A stretch of DNA of 64,000 nt from Rhizopus arrhizus (taxonomy: Eukaryota > Mucoromycota > Mucoromycetes > Mucorales > Rhizopodaceae): positions 1 through 64,000 of the forward strand of contig JAKZZE010000035.1 in the NCBI GenBank assembly GCA_024220505.1, read 5' to 3'. Every line of letters begins with the position of its first letter. Position 1 is the stretch's first letter. A program made the translations under genes and the position numbers. The notes below the pieces were generated by a model. The model saw only the letters and a list, made by a program, of their open reading frames with translations. It did no database searches and was not told the DNA's origin. This document shows, piece after piece, positions 27,104-38,781 of this stretch.

Positions 27104-28339
27104 ATGTTTTTATTTTCGAAAAAAGTAACACCAACAGAGATAACGACAAAGATAGGTAAAGAAAGAAAGAGAGAAAGAGAAGAGAGATATTGATTAAAGT
27201 AGATCAAGCGGTTGATGAGCAACTGGGAGAACTTGATTGGAACAGAGTATTTGAGATTTGTCAATTAGTCAACCAAAATGAGTTGGGAGCAAAAGAAGCC
27301 AGAAAGCAGTTGCAGAAAAAGTTGATGTCCAGTCAACCAAGACTACAAGTGATGTGTTTGGAGGTAGGTGACTGAAGAGGAACTCGATTTTGTATTGACT
27401 CAAGGCAGGTACTGAATGCGTTGATCGAAAATGATCCACACACGATGCAAAACCAGATAACAGCCAAATCATTTGGAGAGGATTTATCTACCTTGGCACG
27501 TTCGAGAGTAAGCAGCATTGATCATTTAAAACTCCTTTAGTAACCAAGCTTGCCAAGACATTGGACCCTAGTGTGATTAGTAAATTAGCTGAATATTTAG
27601 ATACTTGGTCATCAAGATACCTTCGAGCGGATAAGATTCAAGGTCTGTTGAAAGCAAGAGAAGAAATGGTTCAAAGAATATCTCAGCAAAGACCGCCTAG
27701 AGAACAAGTAGAGAAGGTAAGGAGGATGAGAGGCATGGATGGCTATTGACTGTTTAAAGATGGATGTACAAGAAGTGATTGAGATTGCAAAAAACAGTGC
27801 ACAATTACTCTCACAAACTCTTTCCTTTACAGATCCTACAAAAGAAGACATTTCAAAAAACAGCTTGATTCAGGTATATCCCTCTTGATCGTCATTCATT
27901 CAATGCTTAAATTTCCCTCTTAGGAATTCTATGCTAAATGTAAACATGCCCAGACAGCCATCCAGTCTCGTCTACAACAAACAGAAGATCCAGAGACGAC
28001 ATGTAAGCTGATGTGTGACAGGAAGAGTCAAGGGACTGATTTTTTTTTTTAGCTGACTTGTTGAACGCAAACAATGAGTTGCTGGGCTGTTTCAAGTCTT
28101 ATGATGAAATGATAGAACAGGAATTGATGCATCAAGCCCAACTGAATTCTCAGTCACTTCATCACCGAGGAACGACACAGGTAAACAGCACTGATCTTTC
28201 ATCTATCGTCATCTCACCCTTTCACTAGGTTGAGCCACAACAGTCATCTTCTTCTCAACCACAAGCGCAGCCAGGTCCAGTGACCGATGACCCTTTTGAT
28301 CCATTTGCTGATGATTATCAAGTATCGAATGGAAGGTAA
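27104..28339 (+). CDS. VHS-GAT domain trafficking adaptor (TOM1/LSB5-like)
   Basis: Eight exons: 27104-27155, 27203-27363, 27409-27507, 27549-27716, 27760-27873, 27924-28002, 28053-28180 and 28229-28339 (912 nt, 303 residues). The N-terminal ~130 residues are a VHS domain: an N-terminal helix (IDQAVDEQLGELDW), then EICQLVNQNELGAKEA, QLQKKLMSSQPRLQVMCLEVLNALIEN and a final helix around ISKLAEYLDTWSS. The middle (about 190-270) is helical and ends in NELLGCFKSYDEMIE, typical of GAT domains that bind ubiquitin or Arf. The tail is Gln/Pro-rich with DDPFDPFADD, the kind of short motif used for clathrin or endocytic partners. Such proteins sort ubiquitinated cargo at endosomes. The third intron is the weakest call (41 nt). 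The last exon may instead splice at 28336 to 28613 and end at 28643 (tail AYPPDAQTL). Confidence 0.87.
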
Positions 28340-28652
28340 AGAATACTGTTTATTTGCTGATACTCATCCACTGATAGTAACTTGCCCCCACCCCTTACAC
28401 CTCAAAAATTACACAAATAATTGTTTCAAAATAAACAGTGTAACCCTTTCACTATTTTTAAACAAAGAAATTTTTTTTTTATTTTTTCATTTATCCATTT
28501 TTTTTTATTGTTTTTTTTTTTTTTTTTTTTTTTTTTTTGTTACCCACTGTTTATCCGCTGTATGACCCTTTCACATTTTTTCCCTTCTTTTTTTTCTTTT
28601 TTATAATTTGAGTGCATATCCACCAGACGCACAGACTTTATGAATACTGAAA
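28340..28652. other. VHS 3' flank or last intron, with long T run
   Basis: T-rich, with a run near 28511-28538. It is either the 3' UTR of the VHS gene or, if the alternative last exon is used, its final intron (about 277 nt). No other feature is seen. Confidence 0.5.
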
Positions 28653-29261
28653 ATGTATGAAAAAGTAAACAGGATGCGATACTGACTGCCCCCCCTATAG
28701 ATGACGGCCGGTCGATTGGACCCCTCGAGTTTACGTGTATACAAGAAAAAGAAGATGGATCGAGATCAAGCGGTATCAGAGTGGATAAAGGACGTCGAGC
28801 GACACACCCAACCGACCCAGCGGATTCAGTTCAAGAGTGAGGCAGCCAAACGAGCCATCCAAAAGAATGCACTGATCGCACCGGACGAAACCTGTCAGAT
28901 ACACCGTGTGCCTCGACGGCTGCTCATGAACCACCACGACCGTCTGCTGCATCTCCAGCAGACCGCAGACAAGATCCACAGCCTCTCCCAGACCGATCAA
29001 GCGTCCCGAGTCGGTCGGCTGGCCATGGTCGGCACAGGGGAACGAACGCCTCTGGCGGGGATGATTCAGTTGGTGATCATGATGCAGCGTGCCCTTCTTG
29101 CCCAAGAACAACAATCCACCCAAACCATCCATCATCTCGAATCCTTGCTCGCGGACGAAAGACAAAAGCGACAGGCGGCCACGGTCCAGTTGGATGCCTT
29201 GAAGAAGAAAAAAGGGGTGATCAAAAAGATGAACGATCCCAGTCGTTTGGTTAGAAAGTGA
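28653..29261 (+). CDS. Coiled-coil protein of unknown function
   Basis: A long plus-strand frame (28701-29261) with a short possible first exon (28653-28664) across a 36-nt GT-AG intron. Without that exon, ATG 28701 starts a 186-residue protein. It is basic and helical: an N-terminal RLDPSSLRVYKKKK, a charged middle with DETCQIHRVPRRLLMNHHDRL, a hydrophobic helix (GMIQLVIMMQRALLAQEQQ) and a C-terminal coiled coil (HHLESLLADERQKRQAA) ending in Lys-rich sequence. There is no signal peptide and no known catalytic motif. Codon use is GC-richer than the surroundings and the frame is clean, so it looks like a real host gene. It starts close downstream of the VHS gene on the same strand. Function is not recognised. 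Confidence 0.65.
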
Positions 29262-29399
29262 CGATATAAAAATCGGGGGCCTTGCTATTTTCTGTACACA
29301 CCATCTTTTCCCCCCTCTCCTTTTGTCTTTTTTTTTTTTTTGTATATAAAATCATTTAGAAACAACCTTTTCTGTTTTTCAAAAGAAGGGGGGGAAGGA

Positions 29400-30760
29400 T
29401 AGTGCGTTAGTCATGTTTTAAACAACGCGGTTGACTAAAATCACCCTCTAAAAAGGGCTTAAAAGATGATTTACAAAATTCATAAACAAACATGGCGTCG
29501 CTTACTGTATGCATTCCAACTTTATGCACTAAAAAAACAGGTCTGCAAAGATCTGTAACTGAGATGGCTTCATCATGATCGCCCTCTTTCCATCTTCTTT
29601 CCTTTTCTGTCCACCTGTCCAGAAGAGATCCCACCGGATTGTCCTCTCAAAGCGACCGTCAGCAAAGGCAGTCGGGTGAACACGACTTCAGAGAGGTGCA
29701 TGCGTGTTTGATCTTGACACTGGCAAGAGGAGTGAAAACGATCAGAAAGTGTTGGCGTCCAGCGCGATGGTGGGCTTTCATGAAGATCCAAAAAAAAAGC
29801 GGGTGGTGATTTCAGTCGGATACCTCTGTCACGGAGGGTCTCCCCCCCCTTGAGGAAGACACTTGGATCCCACTGGACGGCCGTCCTGACGTTTGAAAAA
29901 AAAAAAACAAAATAGGTTCACCTCCGTTTCCTTTTTTTTGAAAACCACGCCATACGCTGCTGGGAACGTCCGTTTGAAATCCACAGGCTCTCTCTCACAC
30001 AGTCGGAGCATCTGCAAAAAGTATGGACGCAAAGGCACGGCTACTTTGATCGATCCGAGAGGGACACGAGGCACTCTGACGATCCAGCCAGGCAGACCGG
30101 TCGGATCCAAATAGGTTCGAACCAGGTAAGAGAGGAACCTGGGCAATCTACGTTTCGATCGAGTTGTGAACTTTTTGAATCCAACGTGGTGAGAACAGAC
30201 AACGGAATGGTGAGGGTCAACTAGACCATCGGCACTGAATCTGTCGTTCGAAATTCGCTTTCTCACTTGGTGAATGAAGGGGGTGTCATGAATACAGTTC
30301 AAAAGAAAAGAGAAGGGGGGGGGGGGGGTGAAAGCAGCTTTTTAAAAAAAAAATTGGGCCAATCAAAACTCATTCAACAGCAACCATGCCTGCTGAACCC
30401 TTCTGCTGGATGGATCCTTACAGAAAATGAGCGTTCTTGACTGTCTGAGGAACGCGAGAGTGAGATTCATCTGAGGATCGATAGAGAGTGAAAAAGGAGA
30501 GGGTTTAAAGGATCCCCTCGCTAGTGTCAACCATCCTCCAACGATGAGCTCCACTTGTCAAAGCCAACGTTGAAAGAAAAAAAAAAAAACGGATAAAAGG
30601 ACTGGAGTGGGATGTGAACAGAGTTTCTGCTGACTCTAGTGACTCCCGCGGCTGAGTAGCCTGGTCTTGGGTCCGATCAAGACCCTCTTGGTTTCGATGG
30701 ACATGCTCTTACAAGATTGAAAACAAAAAGGGAAAAAAGTAAAATTTTAAAAACGGGTTT
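29400..30760 (-). CDS. Probable minus-strand multi-exon gene, weakly START-like
   Basis: The main exon is an open minus-strand frame from about 30302 down to about 29945, reading without a stop through DPHHSVVCSHHVGFKKF, LPRFLSYLVRTYLDPTG LPGWIV (about 30140-30080) and YFLQMLRLCEREPVDFKR. The phrase L(S/T)YLVRT-x-D-x-x-G-x-x-GWIV resembles the strand before the C-terminal helix of START lipid-binding domains, but this is a weak pattern match. Possible upstream exons are at 30554-30363 (LIVGGWLTLARGSFKPS) and near 30704-30640 (SIETKRVLIGPKTRLLSRG). Possible downstream exons are at 29790-29570. I could not join them with confidence. C/G runs at 30316-30328 and near 29842-29849 could hide frameshifts. 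If START-like, it would carry or sense a lipid. Confidence 0.35.
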
Positions 30761-31668
30761 CTTTGTAGCCAAGATGACCCGGAGCACCCTAGGTGTGTCA
30801 GGGGGGGCAACGTCTTTGATCGGCTGTGGTGGATAGGATGGCAGTCAATACAGACCATGTCCCTGCAGAAAAGTTTTTTTCGAATTTTATGATCTGTGTT
30901 TAGAAAAGGATCAAGAAAATCAGACGGATCAACCCCTTTGATAACTTGTAGGTTATGCTCAGCATGAAAAAGAGGCTTAGCCTACCCTTCAGTGAGAAAC
31001 ACAAACGGACGTAAACGGTTTGAATCACTTGTGGAAAAAGTGACATGATAAACTAGAACGGAACAATGCAGCCTTCATTTATCACTCACACTTCATACAT
31101 GGGCTTCTATATTCAGTAGGATGGGAACATGATGTAAACCAATCATAGAATTCACTGTGTCATGTCTTTGGCTTTCCCCCCCCCCCCGCTTTTCTCTCCA
31201 AAAATATAATTTATCCAAACATGACACTTCATTCCATTTGAAGTTGCGCTTTAAAAATCTATTTTTAAAAATGAGTGTAAAAGCAATCAGAAGAACAATA
31301 AAACAAAAAGCACACATGCATTCCTCTCTCTCTCTCTCTCTTCACTCGCTTGATCCTTCAATTCATCCTGGCTCGACCGCTTTGTCAAACGTGAGCTTGT
31401 GTATGGCGTCATGAAGATAAAGCATGAAAGAGGAATGGACAGGATGACGTTTCTCGATCAAGCGTACTCCTATTTGGAAAAGAAACGTGGGAGTGATGAA
31501 CGTGTAAAGAAGGCTAGAACTTGTCAGAAAACAAACTTTAAGGTGCAAATGCTAATTTTCCCTTTTTAGCATCCAACTCTTCTTTTTCCTTCCGCGGAAC
31601 ATCAAAAGTCTGTCGAAACTATAAAAAGGCCTGCCCTTTTTTTCTCTTTTTTAAAAAAAAGTAAAAAA
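30761..31668. other. Intergenic
   Basis: No gene supported. G and C runs (30799-30806, 31178-31188), a CT run at 31326-31341 and scattered A/T runs. Short frames at 31093-31414 lack any domain. Confidence 0.5.
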
Positions 31669-31956
31669 ATGAAGAAAGTCCAATTCTCGGGTGAGGTTGA
31701 ATTTGTGAGTACGTTTGCCAATGAAGATTATGGTAAATAAAGCACATCTTATCTCACTACTTGTACTCATCCCCTCCTAGATCGAACAGCACAAGAAGTA
31801 GCCAAGTTGACTTATCGAGACATGCTCGAATTATTAACAATGAAATCACAGTGGAAAAGAGATTTGGAAAAGATGATGGCTGAAAGAGACTTGAAAGAGA
31901 GTGAGATGAATCAGGTCAATACAGCACCTTACAATGTACCAGAAATCTGCACTTAA
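31669..31956 (+). CDS. Small two-exon protein, conserved-looking, unknown function
   Basis: Exons 31669-31732 and 31781-31956 join across a 48-nt GT-AG intron to give 79 residues. The N-terminus KKVQFSGEVEFVSTF resembles the K/R-x-V-x-F docking motif for protein phosphatase 1, followed by EDYDRTAQEVAKLTYRDM and a charged helix (LLTMKSQWKRDLEKMMAERD). From general knowledge, short fungal proteins with V-x-F, Y-D-R-T and L-T-x-R-D-M features occur as uncharacterised families; I cannot name one. The clean splice, in-frame codon completion and ordinary composition support a real gene. It is missed by single-frame ORF finding because each exon is short. Phosphatase binding is inference from a four-residue motif only. 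Confidence 0.68.
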
Positions 31957-32519
31957 CTATACCCATTCATCCTTTCATCCTCTCACGTATATCCCCCCCT
32001 TTTTTTTTATCTCTTGTATCATTCTCATTTCATTTGTGTGTGTAATTAATTTTCCAAAAATAAACAATCAAAAGTCCGGAAAATGGCTGTTGGTGTGTGA
32101 CGAGTGATAAGATGTCCTACAAAGATAAGATTCAATTAAAAAAGGTTGATTATGATTCGTTTTATTTGGCATGCCAGAATAAAGAAGAAGAAAGGGGGGC
32201 ATAAATACATTAATGATACATTATAAAGTCAATGCGTAAAATAAAAAGGGGAGAAAAAAGAATACTTTTGTGTGTCTTTTTTTTAAAAAAAAGAAAAAAA
32301 AATTAAACATGCAAAGAAAAAAGAGTATTAGGCTGTGAAAAAGATGCAGAAAAAGAAAGAAAAAAAGTGAGGTATAGAGTATATATAAAATGCATTAAAT
32401 GGGTGTATTGTTGTGAATGATCATAGATAAACTTATGGTGCGTAATCTTTTTTTGTTTTTTTGAGGATTGTATAGATATGTGTATGTGTGTAGGAGTGTA
32501 GAGATGCTAAAAAGAATTA
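31957..32519. other. Intergenic between two convergent genes
   Basis: This holds the 3' flanks of the small plus-strand gene (AATAAA at about 32058) and the minus-strand kinase. No separate gene is seen. Confidence 0.5.
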
Positions 32520-33572
32520 TTATTGGGTAAACCAAGGATGATTCAAGACTTGGTGAATAGTTGGTCTGTGTTCTGGATTTTTTTCTAATAAAGAAACAAT
32601 CAAATGTTGACATTCGACCGAAACACGAATCTTGGGTTGAAGAATTGGACCAGAAATAGCTGATTTGGGATCAGGAAAGGGTACCTCACCAAAAAGCAGT
32701 GTGTATAATAAAATACCCAAAGACCAAACTTCGGCTGGTTCTGCACGATGATGCTTTTGTAAAAGAATCTCTGGTGAAGCAAACAAGATGGTGCCATAGA
32801 ATCGAATGAATAATTTCTTGGAGTGACGAGGTATCATGACTGCAGATCCAAAGTCAATTAATTTGACCTAAAAAGAAGATGAGAAAAAAAAATGGTTGGA
32901 TGAATCAGAGGGCACAGTACCTTGTAGTTTTCATCAATCACAATATTTTCATCTTTAATGTCCCGATGACAGACACCAAGGTTATCCAGATAAGCAACAC
33001 ACTCCACAATTTGCCTGAATATCTTCTTGGCCAATCCCTCTTCAAAGTATTTATGCTGTTCAAGGCATTCAAACAGATCACACGACGTTCTTCTCACAAA
33101 CTGTCTTTGGGGTTCCATCATCTCATCTTCTTCTTCGCTACTCAGGGTCGATTGAGAGTTTTGAGAGAGAGCGGGTGAGTGAAGCAAGGGATAATCCTGA
33201 CTCTTCCACTGTGTGCCGTGTATCTCCATCACCAAATAGAAATAGACATCGTCCTGATATGCATCACAATACTGAATGATGTTGGGATGGCGAACATGTT
33301 TGAGCACATAAATCTCCATAGGAATCGGTCCCATCTCGTGGTCACATACCCAGGCCGTCGAAGGCACCCGCTTACGAACAATAAACTTCACCGCTCGTTC
33401 GATGCCCGTCTGACGTTCATAGGCTGAGACGACAAATCCGAATCCTCCACTGCCGAGTTCTTGACCCAGGATGTATTTTTCTGTAAAGGATGGATGAAGT
33501 GAGTGATACATCAAGGATCTAGCAGAAACTGATATTTCTTTTGTGTTCATGGTCAATGGCTGAATAGTTTTC

Positions 33573-33574
<2 letters not shown>
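32520..33574 (-). CDS. Ser/Thr protein kinase, PAS-kinase-like catalytic domain
   Basis: Two exons on the minus strand, 33574-32921 and 32867-32520, with a 53-nt intron, give 333 residues that are almost entirely a kinase domain. The glycine loop GSGGFG is at 41-46, the ATP-binding lysine in AVKFI at 63, HRDIKDEN at 203-210 and DFGS at 223-226. The activation-segment end is SPE in place of APE (FYGTILFASPEIL), then EVWSLGILLYTLLFGEVPF. Phrases DLFECLEQH, HRDIKDENIVID and KLIDFGSA are typical of PAS kinases (PSK1/2, PASK) and PIM-like relatives, which link nutrient state to glycogen and translation. No PAS sensor domain precedes it. An inserted Ser/Glu-rich loop (SSEEEDEMMEP) lies between the N and C lobes. 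A T-run on the coding strand sits just upstream of the ATG. All catalytic residues are present, so it should be active. Confidence 0.92.
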
Positions 33575-33609
<35 letters not shown>

Positions 33610-36600
33610 AGAAGGGGGGGAATGTATTTTATATGAATGAGATTAAGGAGGTGAAGGAACAGGAAAAAAAAGTAATAATATAAAAATTTCGATCGTCAGG
33701 GGAGAGACCAAGTGAGTGTTTCGGATCTTACAATGGAATGCCCCTATTTTTATACAAAAAAAACGTGAGAAGGAATGGGCCATGGATCGGCTTTAAAGAA
33801 TTTTCAAATGTGCTCTGTAGTCATTATCTTTCTGCGTCATTCATTTATTTTAGGGGAATGCATGCGAATTATCTATTCGATAGGGGACAGGTCAATGATA
33901 CTGTGGGAGGAGATGGTGGTAGGGAGAAAGAGTGTCGAAAAGTGGGAGACGACAGTTGGCTGCTTCTATTGTTCGAGTCAATCTATATTTATCTTGTTCA
34001 AGGAGCCAGACAAAGGTAGTAAGAGTACAAGTTGGAAAGTATACACTTAAAAAAGACGATACAATCTCATCACCTTTTTACAGTCCATGATCAGTGTCAT
34101 CGTAGTCCATCCAACGTCATACAACCACTCTCTTTGAGACCCACTGTTTCTATCCAAATGACCATATAAAGAATATCTCCGCTTATATGCCAAAACAACA
34201 AATGATGTTGTACGGATTGAAATTGCATTACAATTTGTTTTTAGTGTCTATTTTAATAAGCAAGGCTATCCATCTGGAGCACATGAAAAAAGGACGCGTT
34301 GCCAGAATCAAAAGAATGTTGATAAACTCACTTTTTATATCGCACCGACCATGGCCTGTCTTTTTTCTTCACTCCATCCTAATGAAACATGAACCGATTG
34401 AAACCAAAAAAAGAAAGAGAAGGATGGGCTGATTACCAAAAAAGAATTCATCGTCAATGCACCTCTGCCATAAGACAGGCATGAATTTTGAGTGATAAAC
34501 TTGATCAAGTTTATAGTCTTTAGTTTTAATTTTGTCTAAAAAGCAAGTCATATATCATAAAAAAAGAATGACATTTTTTATATCATTTTACACAGTCGAC
34601 ATCTTTATAAATGATATCACACTCACCAAAACATCGTTATGTACATCATGCATCTATTAAGCCAAGTTGCATACATGTACTACGTGTTATATAAAGTACC
34701 TCGTTTAATCCAATGGATTATTATATGACACTTCTTTAAGAAAGAAGGAGAGTGTGTGTATAAGAGAGAAGGTCAACCAGTTTATGTGTCACAAACACTT
34801 GCATGCATCTCAATCTTGGGCATTGTCCCCCCCCTCCTCCTTTATCAATGTTTCCTTTCCATGTTTAGTAAACTCAATCTGCATAAACATAATTCTTGGT
34901 TTCTTTGCTCCTTATTCGACAAAGCATTGACCATGATTGTACACGCTTTTACCATTCACTTCATATTTTATTTCATCTACCACAAAAACCAGCCTTGTTC
35001 TTCTCAGTTCACTCCTTATCTCTCTTAACTATCCCTCAATTCATTTGTTTGTCATTCAAAAAAAGGGATGCTAATAAAAGCTCCTATCAAAATAACCAAA
35101 ATATTAGATTTTGCATAGCAAGGATCCAAAAGGAATTCATTTCGTATTCGAGACTCTTCAAACTAGTTTTGGATCAAAGGCTCACTTGAAAATGATCCTT
35201 CTGGCCACTGTGTCCTTATTTCAGTTGAAATGTAAAAATTGAGATACAAGAGAGCAATCTCAAAGCAACTCGAATCAAATGATGGATGCTACAAGATGAA
35301 TTTTCAAGTTGTTTTATACAAGTACTAATAAAAAAAAAGGATGACTATCCAAATAACATCCTATGGTCAGTAGTCAACTTTTCCTCAAATAGCAATCTTG
35401 CTGAACACAAAACTTGATCCTTACAAAAAAAAATGAATGCTTTCCATTTTGAATCAACCCTCTCTCATGTTGTTCATGAACATCTTTAGAAAACTTGACA
35501 AATAATGCAGCTGCTCACTGGATACAGGTTCTAATAGGTCGAAACAAATCGATGATGATGGATGGGTCTTCTCAGACATGTAGATTTTTCTGCTTCACTG
35601 CAGACGTGTTGTGCTCAGCATGGATTTTCACCCAAGACCTAAATCAGCAGTAGTCTATTCCTACAAAAGCTATACTAGACTTTAGTGATTCATTGATAAA
35701 CAAAGATCACTTTGTACAACAAGAAAAAAAGGGGGGGTCATCCTTTTGTAAAAACGGGCCTGTGCAGAGCTTTTGTCCATTTGCCGTTTTCTTGAAATCG
35801 CTTCTAGGACATGTCTTTTTTTTAGTTATTCAAGTACTCTTTGGACTCAATAACTCGGACGTAGTGTTCATCTAAGAGATCAACACACCACTTTACCTAA
35901 TCGCAAAGCAAACATGGGGTATAGCAAGTCGGGCAACAAGAGATAAAAGCATGGGATGAATCATCATGGTGCTTTTGTGAGAGATGGGTTGATAGCAAGA
36001 CAAAGAATGAATCATACAGCTAGGCTGTAGACTACAAACAGACCTAGCAAGATAAGAAAAGAAATGTAAAAAAAAAAAAGAGAGCAGGTTGAAATCGAAT
36101 TGTAAACACGTTTTCTTTTTCATTGGAAAATCATCCGTTAGAATATCTTATTGAGATTAGATATGGTATTTCAATAGACAAAAAGTGAGCATTTATGATC
36201 AGAAAACAGTTGAAACGTATGCATTGATCAACAAATTGATATTTATAAAGAAATGTTTTTCTCTTTTGTCACTTTTGTTTTGACCATGCTGTTTCCATAG
36301 TGACAGTTGTAATGAAAAAGTAAAAAGAACAAGCCAAAGAAAGATGGTTTGGCTGTTCTTATGAATACTTTCATGCTCAACGTATATGACTAAAGTTATA
36401 CTAGCCCATGTTCAACATTTTCTTGCTTTTAAATCAAGTAAAAGCATGATAAAACACGCGTCTAAAAAAGTAAATCAAAATGAAAAATTAAAAAAAAAAA
36501 ATAATCGAAAATCTCAAAAACCTGGCAGCACCTTTGTGAATTCTCTGTGTGGTAAGAGCATACGAGTGCCGAGTGAATTGGACTAAAAGACACATACGAA

Positions 36601-37313
36601 AGGCATGAGAGAGTACGTGGAGCGATCCAGACGATCTATATCTTGTTGAATTGTTTGTATTAATTAAATTTTCTTTTTCTGACACTTGTATTATCCATTT
36701 GATCCTCTATAGTGCTTAGAGGCTGCATTCTTATACTTTAGTCAAGAAAGAATGACATTCGTCAACTTTATTACATCACAAGGTTGTTGTAAAACAGTGT
36801 TTGATTGTCATTGACATTGATCAATAAAAGTCTCAAGACAAGACCATACAATCAATTCCAATTAAACATACTTTTCTAGAATAAGTTTTGTATCCATGAT
36901 GGACCTTTGATAAAAAGAAGTATCAACTAAAATAACAAGATCCTTTCCTATTGTCAGAAATATTACTAATCTTTCACATAATTGAAACAATGCGTAAAAT
37001 AACATTATTCAACTCAGTGAGGAATACTCAGAATAAAAGATAATCTATGACAGGCATATAAAAGAACAAATGAAAAGTTTTCATAATCATAATTATAGAT
37101 GACAATTGCTAAAGTACCTGAAGATTAGAAGAACGCTTACAATAGAAGATATCAAGCCACTCATTCAATAAGATATGAATACCTGCCTTCAATTAGAATA
37201 ATTTTTACTTTAAACTGAAATAAAGATCAGTCTCAAAAAGTATTCAAACTATTTTCTTGATCTTTGTTTCTATCTTTTTCTTAATCACTTTTACCATTAT
37301 ACAACACCAAGAA
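33575..37313. other. Gene-poor stretch
   Basis: After a 30-nt poly(A) run at 33577-33606 there are 3.7 kb of AT-rich DNA with no supported gene, RNA or repeat. Frames here (for example 33738-34019, 34896-35189 and 36386-36586) are short and lack recognisable domains. The first few hundred bases presumably carry the kinase promoter. Confidence 0.45.
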
Positions 37314-37760
37314 ATGAAGTGGCAGATGAATTATCGCCTATCCTGATCAAAGTCCAAAAACACACGGAACAACGATTCATATTGAGGTTAATCGACTATT
37401 GCGCAAGTGTTTATAATCGTTATGGAGAACGTTTCTATTACAAACACAAGCACTACAGGCAATAACCCAATACCGCATTCGAGAAAAGGTTTGTTAAGAA
37501 AGCAAATGCTGCATACATTCTTGAAACTGGGAGTGAACACTGAGCGACATCAACTATTTTCGTTTCAGCCAAGTCTATTGAGGATTATATTCAAGACTCC
37601 ATGGATCCATTTGTGGAACTTGCCTATTTTACAACACCTCAAGCGCAAAACCCGGAATCACTTACATTTTCTGATGATCTAACAGTTCGCTTTCTATGGT
37701 CGTTATGTAAAAGAAGTACGAAGAAAAAAGACTTGAGTGAATGTCTAAAATCAGCTTAGG
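37314..37760 (+). pseudogene. Broken coding remnant of an unrecognised accessory family
   Basis: One plus-strand frame has protein-like composition for about 145 codons but is cut by two stops (TAA near 37462, TGA near 37540). Before the first stop it reads ELSPILIKVQKHTEQRF and YCASVYNRYGERFYYKH. Between the stops it reads FVKKANAAYILETGS. After them it reads SIEDYIQDSMDPFVELAYF and DDLTVRFLWSLCKRSTKKK. Continuity on both sides of each stop argues for a former gene. The family is not identified; it may belong to a mobile element. The 5' end is not defined. Confidence 0.45.
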
Positions 37761-38781
37761 TTATAACAGAAGCTGTAATGCAATTATCTATGATTCAAAC
37801 AACTTGTGTTAAATGCATCAAGCCTTGATAATAAAACTTCTTCTTCATTATGTAATAAAAGATCTAGACTCCAATCATAAGTAATCAATTAATAATCACA
37901 TCTAAAGATATCTCATCATTACAAAGTATAGAACTCTCTATATGATATCATAACCTCAGTAGATAAGACTAGTGTAAAGATGATATACTCAAATAAGGAT
38001 GGGAGAGTAATGGACTTCCACTTGACATACGTCAAAGTGTATAATAAAGTATATTTTACATACAGACGATAGAGTATCATATATATATCTGACAAGTGTC
38101 TAGTTTATATTTCCATAAATCTAATTTTATGCTGAATATGTAAACCTTTGTAATAGTCACCAAAGCATTTCTTATCTGTTTTCTCTCTTTTATTCTCATT
38201 TTATTCAACTTTAGTATCTGAATTTCACAGCTGCTTCAAAAATGTTATCGGCCAGATGTTATTTTCCAGGAATTTTTTAAGTATCATTGGTCGGTTGAAC
38301 ATAATGCCTGCTTAATGTTAATAACACTTCATTTGATTGAAAAGCTAGTATATAAACCAAAAAATCGTTCCATGCATTTAATAAACTTATATTATTCAAC
38401 TAATTGAAGAGTATTTACATGAGCCATTTGGCAGCCTGAGTAGGAAAGTGCAGCTGTTTTTCCAGCACTTTTGACCCTCTTCGCTCAAATTGCGAGTGTT
38501 TCCGTGCTCACCACTCTTCCTACACTTGAGCTGAGGTAGAGTTGATATAGAGCGACTGATTACTAACTCGAAATTTTTCTGAATGTCAAAGTTTATGAGA
38601 AGATCTACAACTATTTGTTTTGTTGCATTCTCCGGGATAAGGGGCAATATTGAAGAGTTCAGGGTTCATTTTGTTAGCAAATGAGGGATTTTTTTTTACA
38701 GGTTAAAAGCTAAAATGGAGATTTTTTTATTGACATATTTGCAGAAAGGTGATGTTTATATAAAACAATATGTTGATTTTT
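37761..38781. other. Intergenic
   Basis: AT-rich, with no supported gene. An 83-codon minus frame at 38647-38396 could be a decayed tail of an accessory gene but has no recognisable motif. Confidence 0.4.

Noticed and set aside
27190..27375. 61-codon frame treated as a gene start
   Set aside because: It begins with TTG. The reading frame is exon 2 of the VHS gene, whose ATG is at 27104 across a 47-nt intron.
30100..30130. GGTTCGAACC string resembling a tRNA T-loop
   Set aside because: No acceptor or anticodon stems could be drawn around it, and it lies inside an open minus-strand frame.
33738..34050. Two overlapping 91-93-codon frames upstream of the kinase
   Set aside because: Out of phase with each other, no recognisable domain, and within the probable promoter region.
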